A stretch of 64,000 nucleotides of DNA from Dokdonella_A sp937902695 (GTDB lineage: Bacteria; Pseudomonadota; Gammaproteobacteria; Xanthomonadales; Rhodanobacteraceae): the NCBI GenBank assembly GCA_048498135.1, contig JBEHYO010000003.1, positions 32,461 to 96,460 on the forward strand. Reading direction: 5' to 3'. Both the position numbers and the translations under genes were made by a program. The notes under the pieces are model-generated. The model made no database searches. It was not told the origin of the DNA and saw only the letters and a program-made list of their open reading frames with translations. This document shows positions 52,743 through 59,582 of the stretch, one piece after another. The stretch's first letter is position 1; every line of letters begins with the position of its first letter.

Positions 52743-53714
52743 TCAGCTCTGCGGCTTGGCGGCGTCGCCCGCCGGTTTTTCGTCGGCCGGCTTTTCATCG
52801 CGCCGGGGCGCCGGCTGCTGCGGCTGCGCCGGCGGCTGCGGGAGCTGGGTGTTCGGCTTCACGGGCGCCATGCCCGGCGCGGGCACGATGTTGGCCTCGG
52901 CGCGGATCTTCGCGAGCTGTTCCTCGCCGGCCTTCTTCTGCGCCTGCCGCTTCATGTTGTCCCTGACCTGCTCGAACGGCGGCGGCGTATACGGCGTGAT
53001 GCCGTCCAGGCGCAGGATCACGAAACCCAGCGGCGTCTGCAGCGGTTCCTTGGCGACCTCGCCGGGCTTGAGCCCGTCGAGCGCCTTGGCCATCGACTCG
53101 GGCAGCTGCGCGCCGCGCACGTGCTTGAGCGAGCGCGTCTGCAGCGCGTCCTTCTGGTGCATCTCGACGACCTTGTCGAACGGCTTCGACTTGAGGTCGG
53201 CCATCACCTTGGCGGCTTCGGGCTGCGTGCGCATGACGATCTGCGTGAAGTCGTAGTCGGGCTTGCCGCCCGCCACGACGCGCTTTTCGTAGTCGGCGCG
53301 CGCGGCGGCCTCGTCGAACGCCCCGCGCTCGCGGAACGCGGCGGCGGTCGCATTCGAGAGCGCCTGCAGGCGCCCGAGCTCGACCTGGGCGGCGAAATCG
53401 GGATCGGCCGTGAACTTTTCCTTCGCCGCGGCCTGAGCCGTCAGCACGATGTTGGTGACCTCCTTGAGCGCGCGCTCGCGAAGATCCTGCCGCGACGGAT
53501 CCCAGCTCCGCTGGTGGATGATCGCGTCGACGAGCCGCATGGGCACTTCTTCGCCGTTGATCGTCTCGGCGGGCGGACCGGGGTTATCGAGCTGGATCGT
53601 CTTCGAGCCCGAAGCGGTCGTCGTGCCCGGCTGATTGCCGCAACCGGCCAGCGCAAAGGCGGCCATGACCAGGGCCGGCAGCAGGGCACGGCGGACATGC
53701 ATCTGTCGTTTCAT
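52743..53714 (-). CDS. peptidyl-prolyl isomerase-type lipoprotein (parvulin-like)
   Basis: The 323-residue lipoprotein has a signal with lipobox 'AFALAGC' (Cys25), an N-terminal helical SurA-like region, a parvulin-like PPIase part (about 150-250; 'SLKHVRGAQLPESMAKALDG', 'KPGEVAKEPLQTPLGFVILR') and a Pro/Gln/Lys-rich tail. Such proteins fold or chaperone periplasmic and outer membrane proteins. Parvulin active-site residues are only partly recognisable, so it may be a chaperone without full isomerase activity. The ATG overlaps the bolA stop (ATGA). Confidence 0.85.
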   Translation of the reverse strand: MKRQMHVRRALLPALVMAAFALAGCGNQPGTTTASGSKTIQLDNPGPPAETINGEEVPMRLVDAIIHQRSWDPSRQDLRERALKEVTNIVLTAQAAAKEKFTADPDFAAQVELGRLQALSNATAAAFRERGAFDEAAARADYEKRVVAGGKPDYDFTQIVMRTQPEAAKVMADLKSKPFDKVVEMHQKDALQTRSLKHVRGAQLPESMAKALDGLKPGEVAKEPLQTPLGFVILRLDGITPYTPPPFEQVRDNMKRQAQKKAGEEQLAKIRAEANIVPAPGMAPVKPNTQLPQPPAQPQQPAPRRDEKPADEKPAGDAAKPQS

Positions 53715-53983
53715 CGGATTTCCTCGGGGGTGCGTGCATCGATGGCGAGTGCGTGGATATCGGTCTGCATCAATTCGCCGAGCGCGGCATAGACGGCGCG
53801 GTGCCGCGCGATCGCGTTCTGGCCGTCGAACGCGGCGCTGACGATGCGCACGCGAAAATGGCCGCGGCCGTCGCGCGCGCCGGCGTGGCCGGCATGACGG
53901 TGGCTTTCGTCTTGAACGTCGAGCGCGTCGGGCGCGAGCGCCGCGGTGAGGCGGCTCCTGATCGAGTCGACGCGCGCGTTCAT
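53711..53983 (-). CDS. bolA: BolA-family protein
   Basis: The 90-residue protein carries the BolA core 'ALDVQDESHRHAGHAGARDG', 'GHFRVRIVSAAFDGQNAIAR', 'HRAVYAALGELMQTDIHALA'. BolA proteins bind Fe-S clusters with monothiol glutaredoxins and some act as regulators. GGAG lies 7 bases before the ATG at 53983. It overlaps the PPIase gene by four bases and follows yciI by 13 bases. Confidence 0.93.
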   Translation of the reverse strand: MNARVDSIRSRLTAALAPDALDVQDESHRHAGHAGARDGRGHFRVRIVSAAFDGQNAIARHRAVYAALGELMQTDIHALAIDARTPEEIR

Positions 53984-53996
53984 GCCTGCGCTCCGC

Positions 53997-54296
53997 TCAC
54001 GGCAGGACCTGCCGGAACGGCTGCACGCGAACGTCGCGGTAAACGCCGGCCGCAAGGTAGGGATCGGCGTCGGCCCAGGCCTTCGCCGCGGCGAGGCTGT
54101 CGAATGCGGCGACGATCAGGCTGCCGGTGAAACCGGCCTCGCCGGGATCTTCGGCATCGACGGCCGGAAACGGCCCGGCCAGAAGCAGCCGGCCCTCAGC
54201 CTGCAACTGCTTCAGTCGCTCGAGATGTGCGGGACGAACGCTCTGGCGTCGGGCCAGCGAATCGGAATTGTCGGTGCCGGTGATTGCGTACCACAT
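53997..54296 (-). CDS. YciI-like protein
   Basis: The 99-residue protein begins MWYAITGTDNSDSLARR and shows the YCII fold features 'HLERLKQLQAEGRLLLAGPF' and 'FDSLAAAKAWADADPYLAAG', with the His-Asp pair proposed for catalysis in the family. Function is not settled; YciI may act in small-molecule turnover or detoxification. The usual first codon is the ATG at 54296; long in-frame reading upstream runs antisense through scpA. Confidence 0.9.
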   Translation of the reverse strand: MWYAITGTDNSDSLARRQSVRPAHLERLKQLQAEGRLLLAGPFPAVDAEDPGEAGFTGSLIVAAFDSLAAAKAWADADPYLAAGVYRDVRVQPFRQVLP

Positions 54297-54656
54297 AGGA
54301 AGATGTAGGCTGAACCGTCGCGCATGGTAGCCGAAGGCGGACGCATTACGGACAGCGCAAACCCCGGCCGCGTTCATCCGCGAGCACTGGACGAGCCACG
54401 GCGTTCCGCGTATCGTGCGGTCAACCAAGGGGTCGGATTCTCCCGCATCCGAAGCGGTGCCGAAATGGCGCGCCGTCATCCCGCGGTCTCTTTGGCTACT
54501 ACCACTCTCCGAAGCTCGGGGCTCCGGAAAAGTGTTTGTTGCAGGCTGACGCGCCGAGGTATGGGCGCCGTCGCTCCACCAGCGCGCTACGCCGCAACTC
54601 GCAACTGATCGATGTACGACCCGCGCCGTGAGGCGCCCGGCGTCATTGGATCGAGC
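54297..54656. other. divergent intergenic region yciI-scpA
   Basis: This gap of 360 bases is less GC-rich in parts than the surroundings and must contain the promoters for yciI-bolA-PPIase (minus) and scpAB-rluB (plus). A weak plus-strand pair TTGTTG (54536-54541) and TATGGG (54560-54565), 18 bases apart, is the best candidate for scpA. I searched by eye for a tRNA and found none. An ATG at 54612 in frame with scpA could extend that gene by 15 codons. Confidence 0.4.
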
Positions 54657-55514
54657 ATGACTATCCAGACCAACGATCACGTCAGCAACGACGACAGCAA
54701 TACGACGTTCGCGCAGGCACCGAGGCAGCAGGAAATCCCGCTGGCCGTCGTGCGCGGCGAACCCATGCTGGAGATTCCGCAGGATCTCTACATCCCGCCG
54801 GATGCGCTCGAGGTCATCCTCGATGCGTTCGAGGGGCCGCTCGATCTCCTGCTGTACCTGATCCGGCGCCAGAACCTCGACATCCTCGACATCCCGATCG
54901 CCGAGATCACGCGCCAGTACGTCGACTACATCGACATGATGCGCGACCTCAAGCTCGAGCTCGCCGCCGAATACCTCGTCATGGCCGCGATCCTCGCCGA
55001 GATCAAATCGCGCCTGCTGCTGCCGCGCGTACCGGAAGTCGAAGGGCTCGAAGAAGATCCGCGCGCCGAGCTCGTGCGCCGCCTGCAGGAATACGAGCGC
55101 TTCAAGCGGGCGGCCGAGGACCTCGACGGCATGCCGCGCATGGATCGCGATCTCGCGTCGGCCAGCGCATTCGTCGCCGATCGCAACGTGATCCGGCTGC
55201 CGCCGCCGGTCGAGCTGCGCGAGCTCCTGCTCGCGCTCAAGGACGTGCTGACGCGCGCCGAGCTGACCGGCCACCACCACATCCAGCGCGAGGCGCTCAG
55301 CGTGCGCCATCGCATGGGCGAAGTGCTGCGCCGCCTCGGCGACGGCGGCTTCCACCGTTTCGAAAGCCTGTTCGACGCAAGCGAAGGCCGGCTCGGCATC
55401 GTCGTGACGTTCCTTGCGCTGCTCGAGCTTGCCAAGGAGCACCTGATCGAGATCGTGCAGGAAATCGCGCTCGCCCCGATCTACCTGAAGTCGATGGCGA
55501 CCGCCGCCGACTGA
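54657..55514 (+). CDS. scpA: segregation and condensation protein A
   Basis: ScpA is the kleisin that bridges the SMC heads. The 285-residue form shows 'FEGPLDLLLYLIRRQNLDIL', 'PIAEITRQYVDYI', 'LELAAEYLVMAAILAEIKSR' and the C-terminal winged-helix part ending 'EHLIEIVQEIALAPIYLK'. The start at 54657 gives MTIQTNDHVSNDD; an upstream ATG at 54612 is possible. scpB follows after 53 bases. Confidence 0.94.
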   Translation: MTIQTNDHVSNDDSNTTFAQAPRQQEIPLAVVRGEPMLEIPQDLYIPPDALEVILDAFEGPLDLLLYLIRRQNLDILDIPIAEITRQYVDYIDMMRDLKLELAAEYLVMAAILAEIKSRLLLPRVPEVEGLEEDPRAELVRRLQEYERFKRAAEDLDGMPRMDRDLASASAFVADRNVIRLPPPVELRELLLALKDVLTRAELTGHHHIQREALSVRHRMGEVLRRLGDGGFHRFESLFDASEGRLGIVVTFLALLELAKEHLIEIVQEIALAPIYLKSMATAAD

Positions 55515-55567
55515 ACGCGCCAACCCATGCGCGCCCGTCAAGGCGCGCAGATCGAAGCCCGGAACAC

Positions 55568-56302
55568 ATGGCAGACACCCACCAGATCAAACGCATATTC
55601 GAAGCCGCGCTGCTCGGCGCCGGCCAGCCGCTCGCACTGCCGCAGCTCGCCGCGCTGTTCGACGAGCACGACATGCCCTCGCACGAAGACTTCGCCCGCG
55701 CGCTCGAGGAATTGCAGGCGGATTCCGCGGGGCGCGGCGTCGAGCTCGTCGAAGTCGCGTCCGGCTTCCGCTACCAGGTGCGCGAGGACGTGCATCCGTT
55801 CGTCTCGCGGCTCTGGACCGAGCGGCAGACGCGCTACTCGCGCGCGCTCCTCGAAACCCTCGCGCTGATCGCGTATCGCCAGCCGATCACGCGCGCCGAG
55901 ATCGAGCAGATCCGCGGCGTCGGCGTCGCGTCGAGCATCGTCAAGACCCTCGAAGAGCGCGAATGGGTGCGCGTCGTCGGCTACCGCGACCTGCCCGGCA
56001 AGCCCGCCCTGTTCGGCACGACGAAATCGTTCCTCGATTATTTCAACCTCAAATCGCTCGACCAGCTGCCGCCGCTCAGCGAGATCCGCGAGATCGAGGA
56101 CATCGATCCGCAGCTCGCATTCGGCGACGGCCCCGCAAGCACGCCCTCGCCGCCCGACGATCCCGACGCGGACGACGGCGACGGCATCGAAACGCACGGC
56201 GACACGCCGCATCCCGGCCAGCACGCCCCGCAAGAACCCACACACGAAGACGCGCACGACGACGAAAAGATGCGCGACGACACCCCGGAACCCGCAGCAT
56301 GA
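55568..56302 (+). CDS. scpB: segregation and condensation protein B
   Basis: ScpB binds ScpA in the SMC complex. The 244-residue protein has two winged-helix domains ('IKRIFEAALLGAGQPLALPQ', 'FRYQVREDVHPFVSRLW', 'YSRALLETLALIAYRQPITR', 'EIEQIRGVGVASSIVKTLEE', 'ALFGTTKSFLDYFNLKSL') followed by an acidic, Pro/Asp/His-rich tail of about 60 residues that is not part of the fold. The stop overlaps the rluB ATG (ATGA). Confidence 0.95.
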   Translation: MADTHQIKRIFEAALLGAGQPLALPQLAALFDEHDMPSHEDFARALEELQADSAGRGVELVEVASGFRYQVREDVHPFVSRLWTERQTRYSRALLETLALIAYRQPITRAEIEQIRGVGVASSIVKTLEEREWVRVVGYRDLPGKPALFGTTKSFLDYFNLKSLDQLPPLSEIREIEDIDPQLAFGDGPASTPSPPDDPDADDGDGIETHGDTPHPGQHAPQEPTHEDAHDDEKMRDDTPEPAA

Positions 56303-57819
56303 CTTCCCGTTCGATCCTTTCGCTCAAGCGTCCCGGTGCGGCCGACGCGCCCACGCTCGATGAACGCCTGCACAAGGTGCTTGCCAATGCAGGGCTCGGC
56401 TCGCGCCGCCTGCTCGAACAACGCATCGAAGCCGGCGAAGTGCAGGTCAACAGCGTCGTCGCCACGATCGGCTCGAGCGTGCGCGCCGGCGATCGCGTCG
56501 AGATGGACGGCAAGCGCTTCGTCGTCGTCGGCGACAACGCCGAGCACGCGCAGATGCTCGCCTACAACAAGCCCGAAGGCGTCGTCGCGACGCGCGACGA
56601 TCCGGAAGGCCGGCCAACGATGTTCGAGCAGCTGCCGATCCTCAAGGGCGCGCGCTGGGTCGCGGTCGGGCGCCTCGACATCAACACGACCGGTCTTCTC
56701 CTCCTCACCACCGACGGCGATCTCGCCAACGCGCTGATGCACCCGCGCTCGGAGATCGAGCGCGAATACATCTGCCGCGTGCACGGCGAAGTGCCGGACG
56801 ACGTGCTCGAAAAACTGAAGCGCGGCGTCGAGCTCGAGGACGGTCCCGCGCATTTCGACGACATCGCGGTGATCAGCCGCGGCGGCAGCCATTCGTGGTT
56901 CCGCGTCGTGATCCGCGAAGGCCGCAACCGCGAAGTGCGGCGCATGTGGGAATCGCAAGGCCTCATGGTCAGCCGCCTGAAGCGCATCCGCTACGGCAAC
57001 ATCGAATTGCCGCGCGCGTTGCGCCGCGGCCATTGCGAGGAAGTCGCGCCGGAGCTCGTCGCCGATCTCCGGGCGAAGGCCGGCATGCCCGGTCGCGAGC
57101 CGCGCCTGACGCTCGCGCCGGTCATCGGCCAGCGCCGCGCGCCGCCGACCGAGTTCAAGCCGACGGCGGCGAAGCAGCAGGCCTGGACCGGCGGCTATCA
57201 CGACGAAGCGCGCGAGTTCGCCGCGTTCGATCGCATTCGCGACGACTCGTGGCGTGCGCCGTCCGCCAAGCCCGGCGGCAAGCGCCGTGGCGGGCGCGGC
57301 GGGCCGCAGGACCGTGCCGGTGGTCCGGGCGGCCAGCGGGGCCCGGGCAACGCACGCGGACCCGGCAACGCGCGTGGTCCCGGCGGTTCTCGTGGACCGG
57401 GCAATCCGCGCGGGCCGGGCGGCCCCCGGGGCAATGCAGGACCGCGTCAGGGTGCGGGTCGCGCGCAGAACAACCCGTCGCGGAATCCGGCGGCAGCGGA
57501 CAAGGAACCGGGCCTCAGCCCGGCCGTGCTGCGCAGCTGGTTTCCCGAGTCGACCGGCGCGAACGCGCCGGGTCGCAGAGGCCGCAACAACAGGCGCGGC
57601 GGCGCCGGCGGTGGCGGTGGCGGACAACGCCAGGACGGCAATCGGGCACCGGGGCCTCAGGCCGACAACGTCGGCAACGTGTTCAGGCCGCCGGGTCCGT
57701 CGCACCATTCCGGATCGCCCGGCAATTCCGTGCACGACGGTCCGCCACGCGGGCCGCGCAACAACACCAACGGCAACAACCGGTTCCGCAAGAAGGGACC
57801 GCCGCGCGGGCCGCGCTGA
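56299..57819 (+). CDS. rluB: 23S rRNA pseudouridine synthase RluB with Gly/Arg/Pro tail
   Basis: RluB isomerises U2605 of 23S rRNA. Residues 20-75 form an S4-type RNA-binding domain ('RLHKVLANAGLGSRRLLEQR') and about 85-250 the catalytic domain with the Asp in 'VGRLDINTTGLLLLTTDGDL' and 'REGRNREVRRMWESQGL'. The remaining 230 residues are disordered, with repeated RGPGN/ARGPG/GGPRG units, a basic RGG-like tail, and a short conserved-looking 'GLSPAVLRSWFPEST'. The tail is typical of xanthomonads but is long here. A clear terminator follows. Confidence 0.94.
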   Translation: MTSRSILSLKRPGAADAPTLDERLHKVLANAGLGSRRLLEQRIEAGEVQVNSVVATIGSSVRAGDRVEMDGKRFVVVGDNAEHAQMLAYNKPEGVVATRDDPEGRPTMFEQLPILKGARWVAVGRLDINTTGLLLLTTDGDLANALMHPRSEIEREYICRVHGEVPDDVLEKLKRGVELEDGPAHFDDIAVISRGGSHSWFRVVIREGRNREVRRMWESQGLMVSRLKRIRYGNIELPRALRRGHCEEVAPELVADLRAKAGMPGREPRLTLAPVIGQRRAPPTEFKPTAAKQQAWTGGYHDEAREFAAFDRIRDDSWRAPSAKPGGKRRGGRGGPQDRAGGPGGQRGPGNARGPGNARGPGGSRGPGNPRGPGGPRGNAGPRQGAGRAQNNPSRNPAAADKEPGLSPAVLRSWFPESTGANAPGRRGRNNRRGGAGGGGGGQRQDGNRAPGPQADNVGNVFRPPGPSHHSGSPGNSVHDGPPRGPRNNTNGNNRFRKKGPPRGPR

Positions 57820-57840
57820 GCGCGCGTCGCACAAGGCAAA

Positions 57841-57868
57841 ACGGCGGGCCGAAGCCCGCCGTTTTTTT
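57841..57868 (+). terminator. bidirectional intrinsic terminator after rluB
   Basis: ACGGCGGGC-CGAA-GCCCGCCGT is a perfect 9-base-pair stem followed by seven T (57862-57868). On the minus strand the same stem is followed by TTTT, so it can also stop transcription from the convergent CsgG-like gene. Confidence 0.92.
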
Positions 57869-57885
57869 AGCCGAAACGAATCGCG

Positions 57886-58593
57886 TCAGTCGAGCTTGAG
57901 CGCCTTCTTGTCGCTCGCGCGCCGCTTCTGTTCCTTCGCGTTGTACTCGGCCTCGCAGCCGCCCTTCTTGACCATCACGCAATCGAGGTAGTCGCTGATC
58001 TCGACGAGCGCGGCGCGGATCGCCTTGCCGGCCGGCGTGTTTTCCTCGTGCGCGAGGTTGCCGCCGAAGCCGCCGCGATAGACGCCGACCGCGACGCCGC
58101 CGCCTTCGCTGCGGCCTTCGATCGTGCGCGAGAAATCGACTTCGCCGGTCGTGGCGTTGATGACGCGCACGTCGACGGCGATGTACGCCTCGGATTTCTT
58201 GCCGCCGAGCGAGATGCCGTGGAAGCTGAGGCCGCCGCCGGTGCTCGCGGTATTCTCCTGATACGCCGTGACCGTGCCGAACACGAGGTAGTCGGCGCCG
58301 GTGACCTGGCCCATCTTCGCGCCGGTGCCCGAGCGCACGCGGCCCGATGCGGCGAGATTCTGCTCCTCGAGTACCTTCTCGAGCTTGGAGCGCTCGACGA
58401 CGCGGAAGTCGCCGCTGCTCGACAGCTCGTTCGACAGCATGCCGGAAAGCTCCCAGCCCACGCCGCCGCTCCACCAGCCGGCCGCCGACTCGTTCTTGAA
58501 CTCGGCAACGCCGACCGCAGGCTTGCCGCCCGCCGCGAACGCGTTGACGCTGAATCCCGCGAGCAGCGCCGCGGCAAGAATGACCTTCTTCAT
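57886..58593 (-). CDS. CsgG-family secreted protein
   Basis: The 235-residue protein has a Sec signal peptide (about 1-20, ending 'VNAFA') without a lipobox Cys, then a CsgG/HfaB-type domain: 'PAVGVAEFKNESAAGWWSGG', 'LSNELSSSGDFRVVERSKLE', 'VLEEQNLAASGRVRSGTGAK', 'VTGADYLVFGTVTAYQEN', 'VDVRVINATTGEVDFSRTIE'. CsgG forms the curli export pore as a lipoprotein; this homologue lacks lipidation and no curli genes are near, so it is better called CsgG-like of unknown role. A strong GGGAGGAG precedes the ATG. Two Cys near the C-terminus could form a disulfide. Confidence 0.88.
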   Translation of the reverse strand: MKKVILAAALLAGFSVNAFAAGGKPAVGVAEFKNESAAGWWSGGVGWELSGMLSNELSSSGDFRVVERSKLEKVLEEQNLAASGRVRSGTGAKMGQVTGADYLVFGTVTAYQENTASTGGGLSFHGISLGGKKSEAYIAVDVRVINATTGEVDFSRTIEGRSEGGGVAVGVYRGGFGGNLAHEENTPAGKAIRAALVEISDYLDCVMVKKGGCEAEYNAKEQKRRASDKKALKLD

Positions 58594-58979
58594 GAACTCC
58601 TCCCGTTGATCACCTGAAGACTTGCACCGTCCGGATCGGCGTCCCTGCCGCCTGATCCCGCGGCCCCCGTTGCGCCGGCGCGATCGGTGCGACCGCAGCC
58701 TGGCGATTCCGGCGGCATTCTAGCAGCGCGGTTCCGCGGCGGCGTGGCGCACTGCGCGTACCGGAGCGGAACTGCATCACGCCGCAAGCCGGACGCATCG
58801 AACGCTTCCTTCACCGCGCCGCTGAACCGCTTCGGCTCGCCGCGCGACGCTGCAGATTTCCCTGCGGACTTGTATGCTTTCGCCGACCTCGCCCATCGGC
58901 AGCGGGTGGGCCACCTAAGCAATACGCAATTTCAAGGGAAATCCTGTCAGCCGGCGCAGGCCGGCGAGCGGCGCGAAAC
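58594..58979. other. divergent intergenic region upstream of ECF sigma gene
   Basis: The 386 bases between the CsgG-like gene (minus) and the sigma factor gene (plus) carry no plausible gene. The segment 58851-58960 is lower in GC than its surroundings (for example TTGTATGCTTTCG and AAGCAATACGCAATTTCAAG), which is where promoters for the sigma gene are expected, but I cannot define a -35/-10 pair with confidence. Confidence 0.4.
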
Positions 58980-59582
58980 ATGAACGACCGTACGGGCACT
59001 GCGCAGGGGCAGGATCTGGGCGGCGGCCCCGAGGCCGCGCGCGACGTCACGCGCCTCCTGCACGCGTGGAGCGGCGGGGACGACAGCGCCGCGGAACGGC
59101 TGACCGAGCTCGTTTACGCGCAGGTGCGCGCGATCGCGGGCAAGCACCTGCGCCAGTTCGCCGGGCAGCTGACCTTGCAGCCGACCGAGCTCGCCCACGA
59201 GCTGTTCCTGCGTCTCATCGGCGCGGAAACGAACTGGCAGGACCGGCGCCATTTCTACGGTGTCGTCAGCGTCGCGATGCGGCGCATCCTCGTCGACACC
59301 GCCCGCGCCCGCGCCAGCGACAAGCGTGGCGGCGGCGAGTTGCACGTGACCTTGTCGGCCGCCGACCAGGCCGGCAGCGAAGACAGCGACGCGCTCGCGC
59401 TCGAGGAAGCGCTCGAAGCGCTGCGCGCCGTCGACGGCCGCAAGTGCGAGATCATCGAGCTCAATTACCTCCTCGGGCTCAAGCGCGAGGAAATCGCCGA
59501 CGTGCTCGCGCTGTCGGTGCCGACGATCGACCGCGAGCTCCGTTTCGCGCGCGCATGGCTCAAGCAGAGGCTCGCCGCGTGA
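58980..59582 (+). CDS. ECF-type RNA polymerase sigma factor
   Basis: The 200-residue sigma factor has region 2 ('VYAQVRAIAGKHLRQFAGQL', 'ELAHELFLRLI', 'HFYGVVSVAMRRILVDTARA') and region 4 ('LNYLLGLKREEIADVLALSV', 'PTIDRELRFARAWLKQRL') and belongs to the TIGR02999-like group of ECF factors that are often genetically linked to Ser/Thr kinases instead of anti-sigma factors. The stop overlaps the GTG start of the kinase gene (GTGA), so the two proteins are made together. Confidence 0.92.
   Translation: MNDRTGTAQGQDLGGGPEAARDVTRLLHAWSGGDDSAAERLTELVYAQVRAIAGKHLRQFAGQLTLQPTELAHELFLRLIGAETNWQDRRHFYGVVSVAMRRILVDTARARASDKRGGGELHVTLSAADQAGSEDSDALALEEALEALRAVDGRKCEIIELNYLLGLKREEIADVLALSVPTIDRELRFARAWLKQRLAA

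Noticed and set aside
49000..53256. Plus-strand open frame of more than 1400 codons opposite smc and the PPIase gene
   Set aside because: Shadow of the high-GC smc coding strand (E/R/L-rich coiled coil read backwards); no start signal or motif.
54300..54656. Possible tRNA or small RNA in the yciI-scpA gap
   Set aside because: No cloverleaf with CCA-compatible acceptor stem or TPsiC-like GGTTCGA box could be found by eye.
57340..57450. Short direct repeats that could suggest a repeat array or CRISPR
   Set aside because: They are in frame and encode RGPGN/GGPRG units of the RluB tail; there are no spacers of constant length.
57886..58593. A curli export locus
   Set aside because: Only a CsgG-like domain is present; it lacks the lipoprotein Cys and no other curli genes lie nearby.
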